NCBI GenBank assembly: GCA_050732575.1
Contig: JBOHRF010000002.1
Coordinates: 10,933-74,932 of the forward strand
Direction: 5' to 3'
DNA from: JBBDWZ01 sp050732575
GTDB lineage: Bacteria > Gemmatimonadota > Gemmatimonadetes > Longimicrobiales > RSA9
Length of the DNA: 64,000 nt
The notes below the pieces were generated by a model. That model had not been told where the DNA came from. It saw nothing but the letters and a program-made list of their open reading frames with translations, and did no database searches. The first letter of the stretch is position 1. Each line of letters begins with the position of its first letter. The position numbers were made by a program, and so were the translations under genes. Below are positions 43,306-51,575 of the stretch, piece after piece.

Positions 43306-45704
43306 GTGCTGCCCTCCACCGTGACCTCGAAGTCGCGGCCTTCCCACCGCTCGGCCGCGGGCCAGAAGAACGTGAATCGGATCGGGGCCGTCTGCTCGCA
43401 GGCAATTGGTATGTCCACGAAATCGATCTTGACCGCAGTTCCCGTCGAGGCGGAGTCCACGGCGGCGGCCCATTCTCCAGCCGTCCAGTGCAGGCGGAAC
43501 GGCGCACGCGCCTGCACACGCAGGATCGAGCCCGGCCGGATCGAGCGAACGCGGCGGTGGAACGTCCAGACCTCGATCGGCGGTTCGCAACGGACGGACT
43601 GGTAGCGCTCGACAACAGCAGGAATGCGATCGAAGACCTGCCCGTTGTGCACCGACCAGAGCAGCTTGACGTATTCGGCATGGGCCCATATCAGCGGCGT
43701 CGCCGAGCCGGTAGGCCCGCCCAGACACATGCGCGCCTGGGGCAAGTCGGGGGCATCCCAGACCTGCTCGGGCAGCAATCCGGCGGCGGTCGCGAATCCT
43801 TCCATGGCGCGCAGGTACCGATCGATGTCCCGGCCGGCCGCCAGTTCATAGTGTGCGCGCTCGCCCGTGAGCAGCGGCCACGCTCGACCCGTCCCCCAGC
43901 CGATAAACGAGCCGCCATCGTCGCGTTGCCCGTAGCCATCGTGATTGTACCGGCGCCAGCAGGGACCGGACGGCATGTCCACCTTGAGCAGCGCGTCCAC
44001 CACGCGGAGCGAGTCCTCGATGAGGTCGGTTCCGGCCTTCCGTACGCCGTAGCGGACCAGTTCGAGAAATCCCGCGTCGACGATCTCCTTAGCGGGGAAG
44101 TCAGTTGGCAGGCCGGGAGCGCGGTTGCGGATTTTCAGCACGCCGCGGTTGGGGTCCTCGTCGGGCTCGGGATCGTTGGGGTCGACCGGTCGAATTCGAA
44201 TGAAGTGCCTCGTAATGCCCGGCACAAGGGTGCCTTCGGTCGTCACGGTCCAGGCCTCGAGGTGGCATTCCAGGAAGTCGGCGTGCCGCTCGAGAAACGT
44301 TGCAGTCGCCTCGTCTCCCCGCTCACGCGCAAAGGCCGCCGCGCAAACGAGCGCGGTGATGCTCACGGCGAGGGTCGACGGTGAATAGCCACTACTCTCT
44401 TCCCAACGCTCCTGCGGCGTGGCCGGCCCGTGCCCGACCAAGTAGCCGGCGGCGCGCAGCACCATTGTGTACGGATCGAAGTCGCGCAGCGCTTTGGCCT
44501 CGTGAAGCTTCCACGCGAGCAGGACCGAGAAAGCAACTTCGTCGTGCTGGATGGCGTGCCAGAACGGCTCGCCATCGATCCAGAAGTTCTGGTTGAACGC
44601 GCCGTCCGGGCGCTGTGTGCAGGCAAGGTAGACGAGAGCGCGCAGTGGCGCATCGACGTTCCCCGAGGCCAGGAGCCCGCCCGTGCCTGCGACCATGTCC
44701 CGCGTCCACACGAGGTGATATCCGCCCAGGTCCTCGTCCCCCCTCGTCTCGCCCCATGGGATGCTTAGCGATGCGACCATCGCCCCCGGATACCGCTTGT
44801 CCTCATGCGCGACGAGCAGACTGTGGCTCGCGTGATAGAGACGTCCGCCGTCCCGGCTCGCCGAGGCGAGCGGAGCGAGGTGGCGACAGGCACGGCCCCA
44901 CTGCTCGACGAAGCGGTCGCGCTGCTCCTCGAACGGAAAGCTCAGCGATTGCAGCAGAATCGTCGTGGCGTGGTGCAGGCTGTTGCCGAAGCTCAGGCCC
45001 AGGGTGAACTCGAAGTTGGAGCGCAGCTCGAGTTCCCCAATGAGAGCCACGTTGCCGTTTTCCGCCGCGTCTAACTCCCAGTCCATCCGCAGATTGTCCG
45101 CCAGGTCCGTCCACCCGTCGGAAGTCCCGACGAAGCCGCAGGACCGGTGAACAAACGGGACGGTCGCTCCCAGGGCGAGCCATGTGCCGTGTTTCTGTGC
45201 AGTCAGGAGCTCGCGGCCAGCGGCCTCGGCGGCATACGCGTTGTTCTCCCATCCGCCCACTTCCAGGTGCGGCGCAACGAGCGCGAACAGGCGGAGTTTT
45301 GCCAGAAATTCGCTGTCGCCTTCCAGCCGAGTTCGTAGCAGGACACAGGGTTGGTGGGGGTCGGCAATCACTTCCTTGATGATCGCGTAGCGACCCTCGC
45401 GGTCACGGTTGGTCATCCGGATGCCCAACGCAGAGCCTTCATACCGCTCGAGACTCGAATCGAGATGGCGCCGCTCGTCATGGAAGAAGCTCTCGCCATC
45501 GGTCACCAGGTACTGGAGATCGCGGATCTGGGGTCGGTCGACAGTAGGGTAGTAAACCTCGTTCAGCACCCCGGCCGAGACGGTAAACCACACGCTACTG
45601 CCCGCTGAGTAAGCGGTCCCGATCGCTTCCTTGGCGCCCCGGGTCCAGCGTGGCGCCATGCCAGGAGCACCGAACGCGCGCCGAGCCGTGCGAAGGATTG
45701 TCAA
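43302..45704 (-). CDS. GH15 glucoamylase (glucan 1,4-alpha-glucosidase)
   Basis: The 800-aa protein has an N-terminal beta-sandwich (residues about 15-280, GAPGMAPRWTRGAKEAIGTAYSAG) and an (alpha/alpha)6 catalytic domain with GGYHLVWTRDMVAG, FNQNFWIDGEPFWHAIQHDE and a second acidic region PLIWAHAEYVKLLWS. It frees glucose from alpha-glucan ends. No signal peptide is visible, so it may act on internal glycogen. The TTG start at 45702-45704 keeps the conserved APG-x-x-PRWT block; ATG 45659 would cut into it. First gene of the five-gene operon, feeding glucose to the fused kinase. Confidence 0.92.
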   Translation of the reverse strand: MTILRTARRAFGAPGMAPRWTRGAKEAIGTAYSAGSSVWFTVSAGVLNEVYYPTVDRPQIRDLQYLVTDGESFFHDERRHLDSSLERYEGSALGIRMTNRDREGRYAIIKEVIADPHQPCVLLRTRLEGDSEFLAKLRLFALVAPHLEVGGWENNAYAAEAAGRELLTAQKHGTWLALGATVPFVHRSCGFVGTSDGWTDLADNLRMDWELDAAENGNVALIGELELRSNFEFTLGLSFGNSLHHATTILLQSLSFPFEEQRDRFVEQWGRACRHLAPLASASRDGGRLYHASHSLLVAHEDKRYPGAMVASLSIPWGETRGDEDLGGYHLVWTRDMVAGTGGLLASGNVDAPLRALVYLACTQRPDGAFNQNFWIDGEPFWHAIQHDEVAFSVLLAWKLHEAKALRDFDPYTMVLRAAGYLVGHGPATPQERWEESSGYSPSTLAVSITALVCAAAFARERGDEATATFLERHADFLECHLEAWTVTTEGTLVPGITRHFIRIRPVDPNDPEPDEDPNRGVLKIRNRAPGLPTDFPAKEIVDAGFLELVRYGVRKAGTDLIEDSLRVVDALLKVDMPSGPCWRRYNHDGYGQRDDGGSFIGWGTGRAWPLLTGERAHYELAAGRDIDRYLRAMEGFATAAGLLPEQVWDAPDLPQARMCLGGPTGSATPLIWAHAEYVKLLWSVHNGQVFDRIPAVVERYQSVRCEPPIEVWTFHRRVRSIRPGSILRVQARAPFRLHWTAGEWAAAVDSASTGTAVKIDFVDIPIACEQTAPIRFTFFWPAAERWEGRDFEVTVEGST

Positions 45705-45755
45705 TCTATTTTAGCCATTCCTTTCAACAGCCTGTGCGTCCGCACCCCCGCGAGT

Positions 45756-45850
45756 TCATTTCACGAGCAATGTCGCCTTCATGGTCGGGTGGAATGTGCA
45801 AATGTAGGCATAATCTCCCGTCCGGGTCGCGTTACTTCCACGATTTGCCA
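45756..45850 (-). pseudogene. C-terminal fragment of a cupredoxin
   Basis: The end of the open frame reads ATRTGDYAYICTFHPTMKATLLVK: Cys, His and Met spaced as in the type-1 copper site of plastocyanin-like proteins. The first copper His and the rest of the beta-sandwich are missing; the frame instead continues into the HAD fragment. Confidence 0.65.
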
Positions 45851-45991
45851 GGTGCGATTGGGCAACAACGATGCCAACCTTGCCAGCGGCAAATCGCAAC
45901 AGCCGCGGCCAACAAGATGAGGGAGTGTGGCGTGACGCCCCGTGCGTTGCCATGGCGCCCCTACCGCGGCGCAAACAACACCGAGTGACCT

Positions 45992-46262
45992 TCAGCTCCA
46001 GTGACCGAGGACGTAACGCTCCATGGCGCGAGCGAAGCCCTCCTCCTCCGACGAGGTCGTCACGACAGCAGCACAACGTTTGGCGTCGTCTGGCGTGACC
46101 CATAGCGATGCCAAGGCCGGCCCCGCGGAACATGGGTACGTCGTTGGGTAAGTCGCCGATCGCGGCCATGATCGAGGGGGATGCGCAAAAGCTCTGAGAT
46201 TCGCTTAATGACTCGCCCCTTGTCGCTTCTGGATGGGGACGTCGAGATGGGCCATCGACGTT
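45992..46262 (-). pseudogene. C-terminal fragment of a Cof-type HAD phosphatase, at least two frameshifts
   Basis: Three frames in turn give DKGRVIKRISELLRIPLDH, then AIGDLPNDVPMFRGAGLGIAMG (HAD motif IV, GD-x-x-N-D), then DDAKRCAAVVTTSSEEEG through RYVLGHWS stop. These are consecutive parts of one Cof-like HAD protein. The N-terminal motif I half is absent; rpe sequence takes its place. Confidence 0.7.
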
Positions 46263-46631
46263 CAACGCTGCACCTGCCGAACAACCGCGCGCGTGGATGC
46301 GGCCCGCGAGCGACGCCGGATCCGTCACCGTTTCAACGTGGAAGGTCAGGACGTCGGCACCCGCGGCAGCAAACGACTCGATGAATCGGCCGGGGTCCTC
46401 CACCATCAAGTGGACGTTGAGGACGAGATCGGTGACGCCTCGGACCGCTTCGAGAATGAGCGGGCCGAAGGAGAGATTGCGAGCGAAGTACCCGTCCATG
46501 ACGTCCACATGCAGCAGGACCGCGCCCGCGGCCTCGACGCGAGCAATCTCGTCGCCAAGATGGGCAAGGTCGGCGGCCAGTATGGAAGGCGCGACGGCCG
46601 GGCGAGCGAGATCTTCAAGGCGCCGCCTCAT
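46263..46631 (-). pseudogene. rpe: Truncated ribulose-phosphate 3-epimerase
   Basis: The first ~123 residues match Rpe: VAPSILAADLAHLGDEI, HVDVMDGYFARNLSFGPL, NVHLMVEDPGRFIESF, ADVLTFHVE with metal-binding His and Asp residues. The protein then breaks off near ALNVD and runs into the HAD fragment; the C-terminal half with the second catalytic Asp is missing. The ATG overlaps the stop of the lactonase fragment by four bases. Confidence 0.8.
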
Positions 46632-46795
46632 CGAGCGCCTCCGAGGAGCCGGCCGGCTGCCGTGTCCTCCACCCAGTAAAACTCGCCCTCGGTACGGACG
46701 CAGCTTGCGGGAATGTCCCGATCACCAGCGATTGCTCGCTGAAGCGCCTCGGCCTTGCTCGCACCTGTCACGAGGAAGACCACGCGCGCGGACCG
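46628..46795 (-). pseudogene. pgl: C-terminal fragment of a 6-phosphogluconolactonase
   Basis: RVVFLVTGASKAEALQRAIAGD, then PASCVRTEGEFYWVEDTAA, is the end of a Pgl/DevB protein. Sequence before about 46795 no longer fits. Stop and rpe start overlap (ATGA), so an older pgl-rpe operon end is preserved. A full lactonase domain exists elsewhere in the window, fused to the glucokinase. Confidence 0.7.
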
Positions 46796-47271
46796 ATTCC
46801 GCTGCCAACCAGGCCCTGGAGCCACGGATCCGATGGCAGCGCCAGTACCGGCGATTCAATACGCACGAAGCGGTAAAGATCCAGCGTTTGCCGCTTTTTC
46901 GAATCCAGGACCCAGCCGAGATCATGAACCCGAAAGCTAGCGAATCCGGAACGTTGACCAACGCGTAGTTGACCGCTGACGTTGAATGGGAACGCATCAC
47001 TCGCCTCGAGCTTGTTCCCACCGAATGCGACCAAGCCTGGAACGTTTACGCTCGACTCTCGCTGATCGTCCGAAGGCCCGTTGGAGCTGCCAGCAAACCG
47101 GAGTTGCTTCCCACCACTTTTGCAGCTGCCGCCTGCTAATTCATGCGACTATCCTTGTGCTTGCTGGTTCATCTTAGGGGGAAATGATGAGGGCCGTCGC
47201 GGGACTCTGCGATCGATGGAGCAACAGAACCGACGCGGCGAACTCAGCAAGGCCTGTCATGCGAATGGAGG
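46796..47271. other. Gene-poor stretch, nothing assignable
   Basis: An 88-codon minus-strand frame (46768-47034) is open but shows no recognised motif and overlaps the lactonase fragment. No RNA gene, terminator or tandem array is seen. It is probably more decayed sequence. Confidence 0.4.
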
Positions 47272-47526
47272 CTACCCTTCGCATTCGCGGCGGCCGAGTG
47301 TCCAGGGTGGCGAATCGCTGGCCGGAAAAGAGTCATCGGACGCCTCATCCACTTCGTCCCATTCTGTGGGGACGCTAGAAGTGGTGTCCTCGCTCGTCTC
47401 GTCTCGAGACTGTTTTTCCACGTGTTGTCCGGCGCGACGATTCTTGTCTTGCGGTTGCCTGGTCAATGCCTTCTCGTATCTGGTTCGAAGGCTCGCCTGT
47501 CTGCTGCGTCTGCGGGCGGCGCTCAT
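47272..47526 (-). CDS. Small protein with a conserved acidic SFPASD C-terminus
   Basis: The 84-aa product starts at ATG 47524-47526. The N-terminal part is very basic (SAARRRSRQASLRTRYEKAL), and it ends VDEASDDSFPASDSPPWTLGRRE. The DEAS-x-x-SFPASD-x-PPW pattern recurs at the C-terminus of small uncharacterised proteins in many bacteria, as I recall. No ribosome site is convincing and function is unknown. Confidence 0.45.
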   Translation of the reverse strand: MSAARRRSRQASLRTRYEKALTRQPQDKNRRAGQHVEKQSRDETSEDTTSSVPTEWDEVDEASDDSFPASDSPPWTLGRRECEG

Positions 47527-47589
47527 TTCAGGATTGCTCCACGCGCAGGTCCCCTTCAAAGACGAATCGTGTGTCAGAATCGCTCGCCC

Positions 47590-47770
47590 TAGCCCAAGTC
47601 TGACGCTCGACCCGCCGCGATTGGGACCCTTTTTGAGCCTGCCAAAACCGCTCGCACAAGTGCGAAAGATGCTCGTTCGGAATGCCTTGGCCCGTATCCG
47701 ATACCGAAAAGCGCACGGCGTCGCCAGCAGATTCTGCCCGCAGGGTAATTCGACCTCCAGCCTCGGTTGG
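47590..47770 (-). pseudogene. Histidine-kinase HATPase fragment
   Basis: EAGGRITLRAESAGDAVRFSVSDTGQGIPNEHL is cut to its core here: the G1 box VSDTGQGIP and then ERFWQAQKG are clear HATPase features. The G2 part (VRLGLGRAI) is found only in another frame. No start, N-box or kinase front is present. Confidence 0.6.
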
Positions 47771-47859
47771 CGCGACTCGCGGGCGCTCGAATCCAGCACA
47801 AGTCACAAGACTAGAAAGCCCCATCACTCACAAAGCATGATGGAACTTTCCGTTAATCA

Positions 47860-47933
<74 letters not shown>

Positions 47934-47992
47934 GAACTTTTGAGCGCGCAACATACTTCTGCCAATCGGCGCGGGCCACCAGCGAGAGTGCG

Positions 47993-48019
47993 AAAAAAAC
48001 GGCGCCCCGAAAGGGCGCC
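47993..48019 (-). terminator. Intrinsic terminator upstream of tRNA-Val
   Basis: On the minus strand, GGCGCCC and GGGCGCC form a 7-base stem around TTTCG, followed by G and seven T (47993-47999). It lies between a promoter-like sequence (48032-48059) and the tRNA. The rest of 47934-48208 holds no convincing gene. Confidence 0.7.
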
Positions 48020-48031
48020 ACCAAGACGTTG

Positions 48032-48059
48032 AATATAGCGGAGTTACAGGTTCGTTCAA
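48032..48059 (-). promoter_or_regulatory. Promoter-like -35/-10 pair
   Basis: On the minus strand, TTGAAC (48054-48059) and TATATT (48032-48037) are 16 bases apart, close to a housekeeping consensus. A transcript would begin near 48025 and run straight into the hairpin 47993-48019. Outer bases also form GTTGAA/TTCAAC, an inverted repeat. Confidence 0.4.
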
Positions 48060-48208
48060 CCCCTGGAGCCAGGATAGGCCCTTTAGTCTTGACCTGGCCG
48101 CTACACGGCATGAGCTTCCGTACAGAAGTGAGCCATCCGGCGGCCTAGCCGCCAATTTGACTCCGTCAATCCGACCATCAGGCCGCGAAGGAGCGAGCCA
48201 TCCGCAGA

Positions 48209-50743
48209 TTGGTTTCTGCCGGGCGTTGGAGCATCACCACTATCTCATTGTTGGCTCTGGTGATAGCGCCGGCATTGGGTCGCTGGGATCTGGCAGCCCA
48301 GAATCCGCTGCCCTTTCCTGCAGCCAGCGGCGAGGTAACGCCCCCCACGTCGATCGCGGGGTTGGCCGATGCTCGTCCTGCGTCGGCGCTGGAATTCAGC
48401 CGGGCCTGGCTGCTGAAAATGGAATCGGTGCGGCGCAAGCGCGCCGAGCTGGCGGCCGCGGGTCGACTCGATGGCATGACGCCGGCTGCGGCGGCGCTGG
48501 CCGGTGCGGCACTCACGGGCACGTTGCGCGTGCCGGTGCTGGCCGTGCGCTACTCCGATGTCAAAGAGCCATTCCCGGTCGAAAAGCTGACCGAGCGCCT
48601 GTTTGGTGCGCCGCGCGGTGATACCATGACGTACAGTGCGTACTGGCGCGAAGTCTCGGGCGGCTTGCTCGAGGCCACGGGCGCGTTGACCTCGTGGATC
48701 CCGCTGAGCAAACCCGCAGCGCACTATCTGCCCCGCGAGAAATTCGGGTGGGGTCAGTTTGGTCGGATGAACGAGCTGCGTGCAGAAGCGCTGCGCATGG
48801 CCGATCAGATGTTCGATTTCACACAATTCGACAATGACGGTCCGGATGGTGTGCCGGATACGGACGACGATGATGGGTTCGTCGATTTTGTTGCGTTCGT
48901 GTACGCACTTCCCTGTACGGGTGAAACGCGCGCGGGCGCCATCTGGCCGCACCGTGCCGCCATGACGCCGTTCGAGACCGGAGATCGGAACCATCGCGGC
49001 CAGCCCGTGCGCATCGCGGACTACGTGATTTTACCGGCCGTGGATCCGCAGAGCTGCGGACCCATGCACATCGGCGTGCTGGCGCACGAGACCGGGCACG
49101 CGCTGGGCCTGCCGGACCTCTACGATTACGACGGCACGTCACAGGGTATTGGCGCCTGGGGCCTGATGGGCACAGGCAGCCACAATGCGCGCCATTCACC
49201 TTCCCATCTGTCGGCCTGGGAAAAAGAGCAGCTGGGCTGGGTGAGCGTGAAGTGGTTGCGCGCCTCGAGCAGTGTGAGCATTGAACCGGTCGAGCGCGAC
49301 CCTGTGGTTTACCGTTACGATCTGCCGCGTCGTTCGGGTGATTATGTGCTGCTCGAGAATCGCCAGCGGCTGGGCTCGGACACGTTCCTGCCCGGTCACG
49401 GGCTGCTGGCCTGGCGCATCGATTCCGAGCGTGGCGAATTGGGTGCCTGGAACAGTGATGAGCGGCGCCCCGCCGTGGCCCTGGTCGATGCCGATGGTCG
49501 CGCCGATCTGCGCAACGGCGCGCGCGCCGATGTCAGTGATCCTTTCCCGGGTGGCATGGCGCAGCGCACGTTCGCCATGGCGGATGTGCCCACGTTGCGT
49601 TTGACCAACATCACGGAAAATGCGCAAACCATCACGGCCGATGTTGCGGTGGGTCGTGAAGCGCCTGCGCTGACGCCCGAGACAGATGCCATTCGTTTGA
49701 CCGCGTTTGCGGGTGATTCCACCGTGTCTTATTCGGTGCGCGTGCATTCCAACGGCGCAGTAGGCGCCTGGACCGCGGTCACCGATGCAGATTGGCTCGG
49801 TCTGGCGCCGGACGGCGATGCGCTGCGCGTGCACGCGAACACGCGCAAACTCGTGCCCGGCCGGCATACCGAAGTGGTCGATCTGCAGTCCGAGTCCGGG
49901 TCCGTTGCCGGGCGGCTCACGGTCGACATCTACATCGCTGAGCCCGGAAGGCCCGAGGTTATGGCCACCGATCTGCCCTGGAGCTGGGGCCTGGCGGCAC
50001 ACGGCCCGCAAATCTTCCAGGCCAGCTACGGCTGGGATCCGCTGGGCCTGCGACCGCGGCCGCGCGTGCTCCATTTGCGCGATGGTGAGCTGCACCCGGC
50101 TACTTATGGGCGAGTGCCCGCAGATGCGCTGTTTTCACCCGTGCCGCTGCCCGATGGCTCGGGCGTGTACGTGATTGCGCGCGCGCGCGATGAGAATTTC
50201 ATCTATCGCATTGACGCCAATGGCAACGCGACCGTAGTGGCCGCGCGCATTGGTACCAGCCCCGCCTACGGCGCGGCCTTGTTGCCGGGCGGCGACTTAT
50301 TGGTTGCCGAATGGAACGGAACGATCTGGCGGGTGAACGCCGAGGGCCAGCATCGTCAGCATGCACGCTTGAAGGCGAACCTCTACCAGATCGCGACCGA
50401 CGCGCGCGGCACGGTGTACGCCGCTACGTATGCGGGTCACGTCATTCGCCTGCATCGTGATGGTACCGTGCAAACGCTGACCACGGGATTCCAGAAGGGT
50501 CGTTTGGTGGCCGTAGCCGCGTCGCCCGACGGCCAGGTCTATGCGGCCGAGCGCGGCGAAAACGGTCGCATCATTGGCTTCGATTCGAAGGGGAGTCGCC
50601 GTTTGGTGTTCCAGAGCCCGAATGCGCGCTTCTACGGTCTTTCCGTCGAGCAGGAATTCCTCTACGCACTGGACCTGCAGGAGGGCCGGCTGCTGCGCCT
50701 GCCCCTCAACCAACGCACTCGCCAGACTGACGACAACGACTGA
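48209..50743 (+). CDS. Secreted M6-family metalloprotease with C-terminal propeller-like region
   Basis: The 844-aa protein has a signal peptide (hydrophobic to about residue 29), then the M6 (immune inhibitor A-like) catalytic region with zinc motif HETGHALGLPDLYDYDGTSQG and a downstream GLMGTGSHN. The insert DNDGPDGVPDTDDDDGFVDF is calcium-binding-like. The second half (about 590-844) has repeated strands (GSGVYVIARARDENFIYRID, GDLLVAEWNGTIWRVN, GTVYAATYAGHVIRLHRDG) of a beta-propeller. Start is TTG 48209, but the best ribosome site (AAGGAG, 48188) points to an ATC six bases on; see findings. Probably degrades proteins outside the cell. Confidence 0.88.
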   Translation: MVSAGRWSITTISLLALVIAPALGRWDLAAQNPLPFPAASGEVTPPTSIAGLADARPASALEFSRAWLLKMESVRRKRAELAAAGRLDGMTPAAAALAGAALTGTLRVPVLAVRYSDVKEPFPVEKLTERLFGAPRGDTMTYSAYWREVSGGLLEATGALTSWIPLSKPAAHYLPREKFGWGQFGRMNELRAEALRMADQMFDFTQFDNDGPDGVPDTDDDDGFVDFVAFVYALPCTGETRAGAIWPHRAAMTPFETGDRNHRGQPVRIADYVILPAVDPQSCGPMHIGVLAHETGHALGLPDLYDYDGTSQGIGAWGLMGTGSHNARHSPSHLSAWEKEQLGWVSVKWLRASSSVSIEPVERDPVVYRYDLPRRSGDYVLLENRQRLGSDTFLPGHGLLAWRIDSERGELGAWNSDERRPAVALVDADGRADLRNGARADVSDPFPGGMAQRTFAMADVPTLRLTNITENAQTITADVAVGREAPALTPETDAIRLTAFAGDSTVSYSVRVHSNGAVGAWTAVTDADWLGLAPDGDALRVHANTRKLVPGRHTEVVDLQSESGSVAGRLTVDIYIAEPGRPEVMATDLPWSWGLAAHGPQIFQASYGWDPLGLRPRPRVLHLRDGELHPATYGRVPADALFSPVPLPDGSGVYVIARARDENFIYRIDANGNATVVAARIGTSPAYGAALLPGGDLLVAEWNGTIWRVNAEGQHRQHARLKANLYQIATDARGTVYAATYAGHVIRLHRDGTVQTLTTGFQKGRLVAVAASPDGQVYAAERGENGRIIGFDSKGSRRLVFQSPNARFYGLSVEQEFLYALDLQEGRLLRLPLNQRTRQTDDND

Positions 50744-50757
50744 GCGCCGTCAATCGC

Positions 50758-51573
50758 TCAGTGAGTGCCCGTCGATGAATTGAACACGGGCGCGAGACGC
50801 TTACCGGGCGAGTACGTCTCCAGTTGCATGTTCATCGACTTGATGACCGGTACGTTGGTCTTGATTTGCACGGGGATACGACGAGCGTCGTCCGTGAAGA
50901 AGACTTCGGCCTTCCCGCCCTCGCTGAACAAGCCGCGCGTACGAATGATCGGCTGTATCACGATGACCGCAAATCGACCGGCCGGCACACTGATGGTATC
51001 CCGGCGAATCACCTTGACCGTGACCGGATTGCCATCCTCTTTCCAATAACGATCGAGTGTGTAGGTATCGCCTACGTTGAGCGGTAGCGTGCGCACATAG
51101 TACAGGAACGACAAATCGTCGAGCGGCAGCTCCGTGGGCATGACGCCTGACTCATCGTTGTCGATTCGGTGCCAGCGTCGCTCCGCGGGATAAAAATCGA
51201 TGGTGCGCTTGCGCTTGTAGCGGACCTCACGCACGTCCTGGAAGAAACGGTGGGAAACCAGGTCATAGATGTCCAACCAGGACTGATACTCATCCTGCAC
51301 GTGCGCCAGCGGAATGCCGCCCTTGAGGTATAGACGCAGCTTGTAGCTGGGGTGTCCCTGAATGGTGTCGAGCTGGAGCACCTCGATGGACCCGTTTCCC
51401 ACTTCACCGAACAGGCTGAGCGACACCTTGTAGGTCATGCGCTCACCCGGGCCAAAAGGAACGGCCGCAACCGTGCGATCCGCAGTTCCCTTCGAATGAG
51501 TCTGCGCACCGGCCGCAACGGGCAAAGCCAACAACAGCGATAAAGCGATTTGCTGCCAACGACGAAAGATCAA
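50758..51573 (-). CDS. DUF3108 secreted protein
   Basis: The 271-aa protein has a signal peptide (ending VAAGAQ, about residue 23) and a DUF3108 beta-rich core: VPFGPGERMTYKVSLSLFGEVGNGSIEV, HVQDEYQSWLDI, RVRY-KRKRTIDFYP-like segment and DDLSFLYYVRTLPLNVGDTY. Family members act in the envelope with unknown chemistry. It is the last gene of the LPS cluster, 2 bases after the GT2 gene, suggesting an envelope-assembly link. Convergent with the metalloprotease. Confidence 0.85.
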   Translation of the reverse strand: MIFRRWQQIALSLLLALPVAAGAQTHSKGTADRTVAAVPFGPGERMTYKVSLSLFGEVGNGSIEVLQLDTIQGHPSYKLRLYLKGGIPLAHVQDEYQSWLDIYDLVSHRFFQDVREVRYKRKRTIDFYPAERRWHRIDNDESGVMPTELPLDDLSFLYYVRTLPLNVGDTYTLDRYWKEDGNPVTVKVIRRDTISVPAGRFAVIVIQPIIRTRGLFSEGGKAEVFFTDDARRIPVQIKTNVPVIKSMNMQLETYSPGKRLAPVFNSSTGTH

Positions 51574-51575
51574 CT

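Noticed and set aside
43212..44384. 390-codon plus-strand frame opposite the GH15 gene
   Set aside because: Antisense shadow of a well-supported glucoamylase; no family features.
36433..47770. One histidine kinase split by insertion of the sugar-phosphate operon (front at 36.4-37.0 kb, HATPase piece at 47.6 kb)
   Set aside because: Both pieces are on the minus strand, but the HATPase piece lies upstream of the front piece in that direction. A simple insertion would give the reverse order.
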